Shown here: positions 20,431-31,311 of the stretch, piece by piece
Layout: each line of letters opens with the position of its first letter
Numbering within the stretch: the stretch's first letter is position 1
Source of the DNA: Oncomelania hupensis
Taxonomy: Eukaryota; Mollusca; Gastropoda; Littorinimorpha; Pomatiopsidae
Length of the DNA stretch: 64,000 bases
Direction: 5' to 3'
Assembly (NCBI GenBank): GCA_036898135.1
Contig: CM072522.1
Location: forward strand, 4,640,151 to 4,704,150
Translations under genes and position numbers: made by a program
Notes under the pieces: generated by a model
What the model saw: only the letters and a program-made list of their open reading frames with translations
Database searches by the model: none
What the model was told of the DNA's origin: nothing

Positions 20431-21323
20431 CCCCGTTGGAGTGCCGGGGGTTTTCAGTATAAATAGTATCCCCACTTTATGGAAATTTAGTGCTTTAAAT
20501 TCCCACTGTCGCTGTCTTCCTCATTTACTCTTTCCTATTCCTGCTCTGTCCTTCACTCTGCTATACTATCTTCTTCTTCGCTAGATCAATGACCTACCTT
20601 TTTTCTTGAAAACTCTTCCTGGACAAGACTCCTTGTTTGTGTATGAGGTCTGTTGGATCAGCTTGGGAGTGTTGGACGCTTTCTGCCGGGTGGTCACTAG
20701 GGCTTCCTATGATTGTACTATTTAGCACTATAGGCATTTTATATGTATGTGTTTAGTTGATGATTTATAATGATGTTTGTATTCTATTTTGTTTTTGTAA
20801 CCGGGGTGTTCGCGTAGGTAAAGGTAAAGGTAGTCCCATAGCCTTGTGGCCGTAGGGGAGCGTGATGTTGGAGATCACACTTATCTTGGGCCAGCGTAAT
20901 GAGGGTGATGCCCAACTCTCTCCCTCGCTGCTTTACCTTCCCCACCCTCAAGAGAGTAGGTACTCAATCACAGTTGAGTCAACTGGGGGCGTTGTTGTTT
21001 GTCGCTTCACACCTTAGCGGTCACCCATCCAAGTGCTAACCGCACCGGACGGTGCTTCACTTTCGACACAGTAGCGAGTGCTCCAACCACTGCACTATCC
21101 GACACCCCGGTGTTTCTAGCAGGTGTTCGCGTAGTTGAGGTCAACCCTCAGCCGTCCCCCGCGTGGGATGTCTTTATTGTAAAGTGACTGGCCGGTGGAG
21201 GGCATTCAATTTTCCCACTGGGGTTGTTTCAGCAGATCTTTTATGCGGATCGGGGGTTGTCCGGTCCTGATTTGGCTCGGAAGAGTCCGCTGGACCTAAA
21301 GCACCAATAAATCAATCAATCAA
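20431..21323 (+). mobile_element. SINE-like retroposon, full length, type B tail, carrying a nested SINE
   Basis: It starts at CCCCGTTGGAGTGCCGGGGG, shared with the copies near 37908, 38074 and 57583, and contains the TATA-like CAGTATAAATAGTATCCCCA about 25 bp in. It ends in the type B tail (GGTCC to CGGAAGAGTCCGCTGGACC) followed by an AATC repeat. A different SINE is inserted at 20818-21121. Sharing a fixed 5' end with other copies argues for a true full-length unit of about 575 bp without the insert. Confidence 0.8.
20818..21121 (-). mobile_element. Nested SINE with tRNA-like and 5S-like segments
   Basis: A 304-bp insertion flanked by a perfect 13-bp duplication GGTGTTCGCGTAG (20805-20817 and 21122-21134). 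On the minus strand the head has an A-box-like TAGTGCAGTGG. About 60 bp on, GGTTAGCACTTGGATGGGTG resembles the box C region of 5S rRNA. It ends in a CTTTAC repeat tail. Inserted in reverse within the SINE-like element, so it is the younger of the two. Confidence 0.75.
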
Positions 21324-22208
21324 TGCAAACAGGCAGCATGTCGTATCCAGCAAAAACGCTGTCTTGATTCTTCAAGTGACTGTGAAGATGAAGCTACAAG
21401 TAAAAAATCTGCTAGAAACCCCCCCCCCCCCCCCCTCAGAGTAAAAGCGGGAGACAGGGGATCAAAAAGATAACCACCCTTTTCAACAACAGTTTTCAAG
21501 TATAACAGTATAACAACAAAAGCAACAGGATGCATGTCAAAAGCGTGAGTCTCCCGCCAAAAGCGGGAGAGTAGGCAGGTCTGCTTTTATAAAGGCCTAT
21601 AGTGAGACATGGCCATGCTTCCCAGACAGACCCCACACCACACAAGAACTTTTGCAGCTGAAAAGTGCTTATTCAAAGGCACAACAATAGTACAAACATT
21701 GAAAACCTCAATTCAAATCATTGTCATTTTTTTCTTTTTCTCCCAATGTGTTATTGTTTTGTACTTTTTAAGGATTGTGGGCAGAGCAGGGTTAAGTGGC
21801 ATATTTGAATCACTTGTTATTTGTACTAAATAGTATTTGAGTGTGGTATCAATTCTTTTTAAAATGTTGATAAACACAGCATTCACTGTGGACTTTTGTA
21901 TCAACATGTGAAGAAATCGATAATTTTGTACCCAACTACAAATGTGTTGTTACTTTATTATCATAAATTGAAATTTAAAGAACCCTTTTTAAAAAAACAA
22001 AACAACAATTCCTGTTATAAGTACGCACAGCCAAAAGTACTACTTTTTGTCTCAGAATACTAAAAGTTGCTGTATAGAATACTATTAAAAAAATTGTGTA
22101 GTAGGCAGGTCTGTAATAAGATAGCGGGTTAAGTTCTTAGCAAGTGTTTTGTAGTTATGGAGATTGTGAATAAAGATTGGTAGAATAAAATGTTTGATTC
22201 CATAGTCT
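21324..22208. other. Unassigned interval with poly-C tract and terminal motifs
   Basis: No gene recognised. It contains a 16-C run near 21420-21435, the inverted pair CTCCCGC...GCGGGAG at 21550-21569, and two copies of GTAGGCAGGTCTG (21571, 22101). These suggest one or two small DNA transposons between polymerase fragments, but left ends were not found. Confidence 0.4.
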
Positions 22209-22385
22209 GTGTGGTTCAGTACAAACGTGGCAGTGTTTGGCTGCTTCAAAGACAACTGAATCAGATTCAGTAAAGATCATAGGCACAGGATTTTGTAATT
22301 GTAATAAAAACAGTTTATTTAATTTGTTCATTTCACCCAAAATTTTCTGTGCTGCTTCTGGACCCCTGTAAATCACGGATTTTGT
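22209..22385 (-). pseudogene. Polinton-type DNA polymerase B, exonuclease-region fragment
   Basis: The minus strand reads KSVIYRGPEAAQKILGEM, then LQNPVPMIFTESD and AAKHCHVCTEPH. YRGP-A-x-F/I and a CHxC zinc-like pair occur in this order in Polinton polymerases. The piece is open but breaks off after CTEPH. It lies in correct order between 23450 and 20090. Confidence 0.75.
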
Positions 22386-23449
22386 CAGGATGGAGAATTC
22401 TCAGCGAATCCGCGGATTTCCGCGAAAAGCATTTGCATTTCCGAGAAAAAAATATTGAGTTCCGAGTGTGAGAAGCTGAGGGGCTACACTTTACTGGGCA
22501 TAGCGGCCAAAAGCGGCCAAAGGTCTAAACAGGCAAAACGTCCAAAAGCGTCCGTACCAACCATGTGGTTATATTCTCGCGTTGTTTGAAAGATTGCGAG
22601 ACTTCCGGCAATTGACTTCCGGTTTATTCTGTTAAGAAAATATCGACTGCATTTCCACAAGTTTTCTCTGTGATGCATTCGTTTTTTTCGATTTTATTTT
22701 CAAATTTTATTGTGCGTGTGTCTGAAATGGATGGTTTGGATTCTTCAACTGATGAAGGGGAGTTTACAGGCTTCCATTTATCAGACATTAAAGTGAGAGA
22801 AATGGACTTGGAGTCGGAGGAAGAGATCGGTACTGACATTAGTGTCAGAAGTGTGCATGCATATATGCGATCTTTCAGACTGGCATGAAAGTGAAGAAGA
22901 GAAGGGGGCTTGTTTGGACTTTTTAAAACTTTTTTTTGTATACACATGGAGTAATAAAAAAAACAAGACATGACAAGAGAAGTAGAAAAAGGTAGATAAT
23001 CAAAAGAGAATTTATTTCTGTTCATTTTGCATTTTATTTCATTTAAATCTATACACTAGTCACTAATACCTAAGATGTGGTGTTTTTACTAATGTACCCC
23101 TAAATATCTCTAAAATTATAAAAATTCTTGCCTGTTTACAGCTAAAAAATAGACAACCGTGTGCCCAGTAAAATTGGAAATGTGGAGTTTGTGTGTAACA
23201 GTGGTGGACCTCAAACTTTGTTAGGCCTACAAATCAAGATTCTTAACTTTTTTGAAAGACATGTGCATAAAACATTCTTTTCTTTGTTGTTGTTTCTATT
23301 CATGTTTACTTTTTGCTTTTTGCTTTCAGGAGAGGCCCTAAATTACTTTCAAAATTGCATACATTCATTTTCTTCCAGGGGGCGAATACCGGGGCTTGGC
23401 CTCTGGGCCCCGGCCGGATTTCAGAGATTTCTTGATTCAGTTGTTCTCC
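22386..23449. other. Insertion region with an acidic transposase-like N-terminus
   Basis: A plus frame at 22728-22887 encodes MDGLDSSTDEGEFTGFHLSD and an acidic continuation (LESEEEIGTDISV). After a frame change, WHESEEE follows. This resembles N-termini of piggyBac-type transposases, but no catalytic domain follows. The segment splits Polinton polymerase pieces, so it is probably a later insertion. A GGGCCCCGG-rich patch lies near 23380-23415. Family assignment is tentative. Confidence 0.3.
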
Positions 23450-23752
23450 ACCCTGTTTTGTGTGTTGTCCATCAGCTCTAACAAGTATATACCCAAAACT
23501 ACAGATTGTGCATGTGTGTAAGAAAATAATTACTAAAACCTTTACAATCATTCAGAGTCTGCATAAACTACATAAGGCTGTTTACATAGTTTGTTGATGT
23601 TTTTAAATTGTATCTTAGAACGGGGGTTGGGTAAAAGCTGGGTTTGAATATTGGTCATAGTCTTGCATATTTTACTGTGCTTGTCAGCTACTTCAAGACT
23701 AGTTGCTCTGGTTAAACAATGTCTGCACAAATACTTCTGGCCATCATGTTTT
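23450..23752 (-). pseudogene. Polinton-type DNA polymerase B, exonuclease motif I fragment
   Basis: The minus strand reads TKHDGQKYLCRHCLTRA with a following H-x-x-x-C, then QPYVVYADSE, the D-x-E exonuclease motif I of family B polymerases. A stop follows; after a frameshift it continues CSFGYILVRADGQHTK. In Polintons the same order (CxxCL, YADFE, then a VVRxDG block) is seen. The piece is cut by the LINE at 23758 and resumes beyond it at 31312. Confidence 0.85.
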
Positions 23753-23809
23753 GTAGTAGGGCTTTATCAGGTGGGTGGGGAGCAGGGGGGATGAATTATT
23801 TAATTTAAC

Positions 23810-26560
23810 ATGGCATCAACAAGGAAAAAAAGACTTCACGGTGACGACTCTGACACGGATACGGACAGTGAATTGGACGTGAGATGAAAAGCTTGTGACT
23901 CTGGAGTGGAAAGGGCCTGGCCTCGTTTTTTGGTTGTGGAGGGGGCGGATCCGGCTATGCCACTGAGCAAGCTGTCCCCGTTTCCCATCCATAAAGGGTT
24001 CCAGTCCGTTTGCTCAACCGGTTTCAAGGATGTTACAAAACAGATCTGGGGCCTACCTGGTGGAGTGCTCGACCAAAAGGGCATCGGACTGTTTTCTAAA
24101 GAGGAATTTAGCCGTCTTCGTTGATAGACAAATAAAAGTTTCTGTTCATGGACGGTTGAATTCCTCCAAGGGAGTCATCCGATGTCAGGACCTGGGTGAT
24201 ATGTCCGAGTTGGAAATCCGCGATGAGCTCTCCAGCCAGGGGGTCACGGCAGTGCAGAGGGTATTTGTCACCAAAGGACCCAAACGTATCCCTACTAACA
24301 CACTTTTTGTGACCTTTGCCATGGCCAAGTTGCCGGAGTCACTCAAGGTGGGATATCTTAGGGTGAAGGTGACACCCTTCACACCATCGCCTTTGCGCTG
24401 CTACTGTTGCCAAAGGTTTGGCCACGGTAGCAAGACCTGCAAAAATAAAGAAATTTGCCTTGAATGCGGAAAAGATAAGCATGAAAGTGATTGCATAGAT
24501 CCTATTTGCTGTGTAAATTGCGCGGGGCAGCATGCTTCCAGCTCCAAAAATTGTCCTCAGTGGCAGTTGGAGCTGGAGATCCAAAAGGTTTGGGCCACTG
24601 ACAGGTTGTAACGGACGGTTATTCTAGTGTGGGTGCCTATTTACAATATATGAGTGCATGCAAAGTATATTTGACTCCTAGATCATAAACAAGAGTGCGT
24701 GCGAGTTCTCTATTTACTATCACTCCCACAATCATACAATGCAGGCAAACACCAACACAAAATATTCGTTTCACGTTCTCTAACTTTATATAAATAAGCA
24801 ACAGTATTTTATATCAAGCATTCATTCTAATTCTTTCTTACAGTTAATTTAACACAGCTGGGCTTATCCCAATGTTTCTCTCTTCACTACAATATAGCAC
24901 AGCTGGGCTTATCCCAATGTTTCTCACAAGTTTGACGACGTCAAGCCTAAACACTCGAGATGGATAATCGAGGGCCGGCAGTCCGAGCCCAAAGTAAGTA
25001 CAAAACTCGGTACCTAAACGTGTGCACTGACGAATAGGCCAAGTCACAGAGTCAACGCAGACCCACCGTAGTCAGACGGCCTATGATGACGTAGACAGAT
25101 AGATGGGGGTGCGTGTTCTGCCCGACCTGTCCGCGGTAGACAATGATGACCTGGTTAGGGCAAAGAAGTGTGGTCAACCCCTCCGATGTCCCTCAGATGG
25201 GCTTGTCCCGTTCCCAAACGTTCGAGGCTCTTAGCCTCCCGTAGGCAGCTATAAAATATATATATATCCACACGTCAATTCTCTGACCTGTATAAACTCA
25301 GTATTCTTCTTTGTTTCGTATGCGATCATCACCTTCCTTCCTTATGCAATCGTATCTTTCTTCTTCCACGATATTATCCATAACCCAGCTATAATTCATG
25401 AATGACAATCACCACCAAACATGCTCACACCTTTCATTCATATTACATTATCTACTGCTCTACAACTATCACCCCACGTAATTAATAATATTATTACATC
25501 AATGAAAATTCAATATTCCATCTCAGTGGACAACAGCTCACCACCTTGCAATACAACACTGCAATACAAAAATATACTTGTCCGACATTTTACAATCATA
25601 AAAACATTATAAATACCTGTAATCTTTACAGCACAAAAACTATATCCACTTCCAGAGAGAAAGACCGTAGACCTATACACCTTGACAGGCTTTTAACGCT
25701 TTCTACCTCCAAAACTTTACAATTTACTTTCTCTTTTCTTTCGTTATTTTCCCATCTTTTCCTGGCCTACACAGATACTGCTACTCCGAGCATACCAACC
25801 TACGACATAGTTGATTCAAGTGAGTGACAATGCCCTGACTCGCGGACTATAACTTCTCCCATTGGCTGAAGAGTTCTAGCCAATCAAAAAATACATATCT
25901 TATAAACTATTTGAAAAATCCCGTTCTCTACACAGGTGCTCATTCAGGGACGCGAGGAAAAAAGTTACGGAAAGTAGGCCGGTTGTTCGAGAGAGGTCAT
26001 TTGCGTCCGTGGTGGGTTCCACACCTCTTGTGGAATCTAGTACACACCCGGCAACGGAAATTTCCTTAAATAAAATGACGCAGATTTTGGAAACATTGTG
26101 CAAGCGGATGGACACTCTGAAAAAAATGCTCACGTTGTTTACTCAAAAGGGGGGTTCTCCAGCCCCACCGGACACACTGGAGAATGTGCCGACGGTCACA
26201 TCCAAAACCATCACTCTCAACACGCAGACGGCCGTGTCTAAAGCCGTCACACCTGCCGTGAGGGAGGCTATGCCTCAGGTTGCCGCACCATCAACGACAG
26301 GTTTCAGCGACCAGGTAGTCGCAGAGGCAGCAAAGATTTTAGTGGCTCAACAGAGGAGCGTCAGAGGAGGAGAGGGAAAGTCTGGAAAGGGTGAAAGGGA
26401 GAAAGATCTAAAATCTGGTGCTGGGGAGAAGGGGAGGAAGGCGGCTGGCAGTTTGGGTTCCGGGGCTTTGAAGAAAAATCAGTCCTGGACTCCTTTCTTC
26501 CAAGCACCATCAACCTCTCGAGACGGAGAACCGTTTCGGGGAGTTGATGGACCATGAGGA
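23810..26560 (+). pseudogene. LINE ORF1, gag-like, split by a solo LTR
   Basis: The frame starts MASTRKKRLHGDDSDTDTDS, hits a TGA at 23885, and shifts near 24050 into a frame with three zinc knuckles (CYCCQRFGHGSKTC, CLECGKDKHESDC, CVNCAGQHASSSKNC). At 24606 it is cut by the LTR and resumes at 25938 with CSFRDARKKVTESRP, matching CSFPEARKQ of copy A. It ends at 26557 after a Lys/Gly/Ser-rich tail. The stop and frameshift make it non-functional independently of the LTR. Confidence 0.85.
24607..25932. mobile_element. Solo LTR
   Basis: A 1326-bp insertion beginning TGTAACGGACGG and ending TTCTCTACA, with a 5-bp duplication CAGGT (24602-24606 and 25933-25937). The TG...CA ends, 5-bp duplication and lack of coding sequence fit a solo LTR left by recombination of an LTR retrotransposon. 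The TGTAACGG start is common in Gypsy-type LTRs. A 28-bp unit is repeated at 24853 and 24898. A TATA-like run lies at 25252-25267. Confidence 0.8.
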
Positions 26561-26642
26561 GATGGATGAGGGTCAGAAAACTAAAGAGACGTAATTGTAC
26601 TCTCAGAGATGAAAATATTTAGTTTTCTTTTACTTCATTTTT

Positions 26643-29600
26643 ATGGCTATTTTACAATGGAATATACGAGGGATAAGAGCAAATTATGAGGAGCTATGCT
26701 GTCTGCTGACAGAGCATCGACCTGAAGTGTTGGCCATTCAGGAAACTCTCTTATCAGAGAAACAGCTTATAGATATTACTGGTTATTCATCTCTAGATTG
26801 TATATCTTCTAGAGGCGTTTCACTCTTTATTCATAGAAACTTCCTATTTAACCCAATATCACTTAATACAGGTTTACCAGCAGTTGCAGCCAGAGTATCT
26901 GAAATCCCTCAATTTGTTCTATATATTTGACCCCATCAATAAATGTAAATAAAAATGACCTTGAGAATTTGATCCAACAGTTAGCTCCCCCTATTTTGTT
27001 GTTGGGAGACTTTAATGGACGCTCTCCCCTATAGGGTAGTCAGTGATGGAGATCACGTACAATCGTATGTGTTTCACGTACTGAGTTGGGAAATCACGTA
27101 ACGAAAATGTAATGAAAGGGTATAAACACGCACAAAGTCAATGCCAAAGGGGTATGAAAACGTAAAGCTAAGTTGCTGGGAGGTATCATCAGGTACAACT
27201 ATTTCGGTCGTGCGTACAGCTTTCGCTCGATTTGGATCGTAAGACTGTGCGTCCTGCGCGACCGCCTACCACCCTCTCTCCCCCTCCTATTCATTCTGTC
27301 GCTTCTGAGAAACAGCCAATCATATGCACGATAATATTCACTATTTTTTCTCGACGCGTTTGATTGGCTATATAACACTGACAACAACCCAACATTAAAC
27401 ATGGCCGACAAGCAGCGATCTGAGGGGAAGCCGAAGAAAAGGAAAAATGAACCAGACAAAACTAATTGAAAAAAAAAAAAATTGAGGGAAAAGAAAAACA
27501 AACTTTTTTGTCAGCCTTTGGCTTTGAGTGCTCGGTAAGAGAAGAAAAAGGTGAGCTGCAACCGGGCCCGGCTGAACAAACTCAAACTGATGAAAAGACT
27601 TTCCACGCAAAGTGTTTATTACGTATGTTGGTGTACCCCCTAAAAAACTGAAAGGGGGCATAAAAACCCCCTTATGTTTGCAATGAGGGTATGAAAACCC
27701 CCACATGTTTTGGTTGAGGGTATAAATACCCCTAGCTTAAAAACTTTCTCCATCACTGGTAGTGATCGTACCGATTCTCAGGGGAAAATAATTGAAGACA
27801 TTTTAGACTCATTAAATCTGGTAACTTTGAATGAGGGTGCTCCAACTTTTTCCTGTTCGAGAACTGCTTCTTTATCCCACATTGATATATCGATCTGTGA
27901 TCCCTCCTTACTTTTGGATTTTAAATGGACAGCTTTAGAAGATCTTCATGGCAGCGATCACTTTCCGGTTTTATTAAAACATGATTTAGACAACCTTGAG
28001 CAAACTCATGGCAGGTGGAAATTGAAACAAGCTAACTGGAGTGTTTTCTAACCTGTCTGAGGTTGTTACATGCTAAGAAACAGGAATTTTCAAATGCCAT
28101 AGATCCAATACAACTCTACACGGACATAGTTATAAACAGTGCCAAGGTGTCCATTCCGCAAACTTCGTCAAAACCTCATACACTTAAGAAACCCTGGTTT
28201 GATTATGAATGTAAAAAACTTCAGCAAGCCCGTAAAAAAGCTTTAAGAATGATGTATCTGCACCCAACCTCTGAAAATAAACAGAATCACCAACGTTTGC
28301 GAGCGCAATGCCGACAGCTCTTCAAGCGTAAGAGAAGAGAATCGTGAGAGGTTTCTGCTCCACACTAAATTCAAAAGCAAAACTGTCAAAGGTTTGGAAA
28401 GTGGTCCGCAAACTCAAAAATAAAAGTAACAACCGGGTGAGCCCATGCCTTACTGTGCAGGGGGACGTAATCAGAGATAAAAAAACTAGTAGCTGATCTT
28501 TTGGCCTCTTCTTTTGCTGCAAATTCTTCCTCTGAAAATTATTCTGCCTCTTTTCAAACAATCAAAACACGTAAAGAAAAACAACGGTTAAATTTTACCT
28601 GATAATTCTGAAGATTACAATATTTCGTTCTCATTAGTTGAGCTTGACGATGCAATTAACAAAAGTGCAGATTCAGCAGTTGGAGCGGATGATGTGCATT
28701 ATGAATTTCTACAACATTTAACGAGGTACTCACAGTCTCAACTGCAAGGACATCTTCAATCAGATTTGGATCACTGGCACCTTTCCTCCCTCTTGGAGAA
28801 AGGCCGTTATTGTACCCATTCCTAAACCTGGCAAAGACCATACTAATCCAACAAACTATAGACCAATAGCCTTAAAGTCCTGCTTATGCAAGATGCTGGA
28901 AAGAATGGTTTATTCCCGTTTTCTGTGGAGTGTGGTATGTCGAAACAAATAATATACTATCCAACACTCAGTGTGGCTTTCGAAGTGGTCGAAGTACTGT
29001 TGATCACCTGGTGCGACTGGAAACTTTTATCCGTAACGAGTTCGTCCAGGGTGAACATGTCGTTGCCATCATGTTTGATTTGGAAAAAGCCTATGATACC
29101 ACATGGAAATATGGCATTCTTTCAGATTTACAAGAAATGGGTTTGAAGGGACATTTACCTCTGTTTATATCCAATTTTCTAACGGACAGTTTTTCAGGTT
29201 AAGGTTGGGGGATCTTTATCAGCTACGAGGGAACAGGAGATGGGAGTGCCTCAGAGTAGCATCTTGTCTCCATTGCTGTTTAATATTACAATAAATAATA
29301 TTCGTTCCGTTAAACGGGGAATTAACAATTCTTTGTTTGTTGATGATTTTGCATTAGTAGCCAAAGGTAAAACCTTGGCATCTGCAGAACGTCAGCTGCA
29401 GTTATGCATCAATGCTGTTGAAGACTGGGTTTTACAAAATGGTTTCAAATTTTCTGAAGCAAAAACTGAATGTATTCACTTTTCCAAACACCGGGGAATT
29501 ATTCAAGATCCTAATATTACCCTCAATAAAACTCCAATAAAGACGGTCCAACAAGTCAAATTTGTGGGTGTTATTTTTTATCAAAGGTTATCCTTTCTTC

Positions 29601-31038
29601 CTCATCTGAAAGATTTGAAAACTAAATGTCAACAGGCCTGCAATTTGCTCAAGGTTATCAGTGGTACAGACTGGGGAGCTGACAAGAAAACTTTACTGCT
29701 GTTATATCGTTCTTTAATTAGATCCAAATCAGAGTATGGTTGCATTGTTTATGGTTCTGCTAGAAAATCGTATCTTAAAAGGTTAGATCCAGTTGCTCAT
29801 CAGGCACTACGCATTGCTTTGGGTGCGTTTTGCACCTCCCCTTGTGAAAGCCTTTACGTGGAAGCTAACGAAACCCCGCTGGAGCTGAGACGTACAAAAT
29901 TGTCACTGAATTACTATTTAAAATTAAAAACTGATCCCATGAACCCCGCTTATGACTGTGTTTTCAACCCAGATTTTGTTCAGAAATTTGAAGCCAAACC
30001 TAACACAATTCCTCCGTTTGGCATCAGAATGCAGGCTCATTTGGAAAAAGCAGGCATTGATGTTGCTTCCATCAATGATGATGAGCTTCGGACTGAAGCC
30101 CCTCCATGGAAATTATGTACCCCAAACATTAATTGGCAATTGTCCGCTTTCCTTAAAAACAATACATCTGAAACCGTCTATAACCAACTCTATTTAGAAC
30201 AGTGTGCTTTATATCCAGGATATGAAAAACTTTACAGATGAGTCAAAGAAAGAAGACACAGTTGCTGCTGCGTCGGTCTCTGGGAGACATCTAGACCAGC
30301 CTTTGCAACAGCGTCTACATGATTTTTGTTCTGTTTATACAGCTGAGCTCAAGGCAATTCATCTAGCTCTAAAACAGGTTTACCAATCCAAAAGAACCTC
30401 GTTTTTAATCATGTTTGATTCACTGTCAGCACTCCAGGCTCTTTCCACGAGAAAGATATTTCACCATTTTCTGGCAGAGATCCATGACCTCCATACACAA
30501 CTTGTTTCTGATGGTAATAAGAGATTTTATGTGGGTCCCTGGTCACTTAGGCACCCACGGCAATATTGCAGTGGACAAAGCGGCTAAAGATGCTCTGCAT
30601 CTCGATTTCCCTCCAGAGATTTTCCAGTTTGTTCCCTACTCTGACCTACGTTGTATGACTGGATCTTATTGTAAATGACTGTGGCAGACTGACTGGTCTA
30701 ACCATATAAACAACAAATTATTTCAAATTCTTCCTGATTTGTCAGCTTCTTTGCCTAACTTTGCATCCATTCGCAAAGAAGAAACAGTTTTGTCTCGCCT
30801 TCATATTGGGCATACCTATGTAACCCACAGTTTCCTGTTAAAAGGAAAAGAACCACCATGGTGCTTTGCATGTGATAAATCCTTTTCAGTTCGCCATTTC
30901 ATGTCTGAATGTGCTGATCTGATTGAGGAAAGAGAAACATATTTTGGTTCAGTACCTTTCAAAGAGATTTTTAAAATATGCAATGGTCAACACTTGTTTC
31001 AAGTTTTACATGATGTTGGTTTGTTTTATCGCATATAA
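26643..31038 (+). pseudogene. LINE ORF2: endonuclease-RT-RNase H, multiply broken
   Basis: The endonuclease starts MAILQWNIRGIRANYEELC (QETLL, GDFNGRSP, ICDPSLLLDF, GSDHFPV) and is interrupted by a frameshift near 26928 and by a MITE at 27041-27758. RT blocks follow: FRSGRSTVDHLVRLE, DLEKAYDTTW, MGVPQSSILSPLLFN (the usual QGS is QSS) and FVDDFALVAKG. RNase H has AELKAIHLAL, with a decayed first Asp region (FTDESKK), and DSLSALQAL preceded by F instead of S. The zinc motif CFACDKSFSVRHFMSEC is at 30863-30913. Protein similarity to copy A is moderate in RT and very high from about 30245 on. Confidence 0.88.
27041..27758. mobile_element. Non-autonomous DNA transposon, probably hAT type
   Basis: A 718-bp insertion with ends CAGTGATGGAGA and TCTCCATCACTG and a perfect 5-bp duplication GTAGT (27036-27040, 27759-27763). 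Removing it restores LINE endonuclease sequence aligned with copy A. It contains a short frame from 27401 (MADKQRSEGKPKKRKNEP, stop, then KEKQTFLSAFGF), like the basic N-terminus of hAT transposases. Imperfect repeats of a 'GGGTAYAAAAACCCCC' type lie near 27640-27735. Confidence 0.8.
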
Positions 31039-31236
31039 ACCATGTCGTTTTGTTTTGGATTTTATTGATAAGACCGAATTTAGTGATTTGATTGAGGAAA
31101 GAGAACGTATTTTTAATACATCAGTTTTAAAGAAGACTTTTCAAGAGGTGTCATGTGAAAGTTTGTTTGAGTATTTAAGAGTAACAGGTCTATTTTTTAA
31201 GATTTGAACCACTTTATAACATTTTAAGATAACGTC

Positions 31237-31304
31237 TCTCTGGTCCTGATTTGGCTCGGAAGAGTCCGCTGGACCTAAAGCAATAATCATGTAATGTAAT
31301 GTAA
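31237..31304 (+). promoter_or_regulatory. LINE 3' hairpin tail, type B
   Basis: GGTCCTGATTTGGCTCGGAA followed by GAGTCCGCTGGACC: outer GGTCC/GGACC and inner CTC/GAG can pair. The ending is CCTAAAGCAATAATCATG plus TGTAA repeats. Identical tails end the SINE-like copies at 21.3 and 38.6 kb. Confidence 0.65.
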
Positions 31305-31311
31305 TGTAGTC

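Larger units (their letters stand above)
23758..31304 (+). mobile_element. I-clade (Nimb-like) LINE, copy B, with nested insertions
   Basis: A long non-LTR element flanked by TGTAGT on both sides (23752-23757 and 31305-31310). Removing it rejoins the minus-strand Polinton polymerase, NMSRL on the right side and TKHDGQKYLC on the left. It has a 5' UTR of about 50 bp, ORF1 from 23810, ORF2 from 26643, and a type B hairpin tail with TGTAA repeats. It carries a solo LTR and a MITE. ORF1 and ORF2 have several stops and frameshifts, so it is inactive. Its RNase H end is of copy A type while the RT is diverged. Confidence 0.9.

Noticed and set aside
20990..21060. 5S rRNA gene
   Set aside because: Only the box C-like segment resembles 5S; the rest is a SINE with target duplication.
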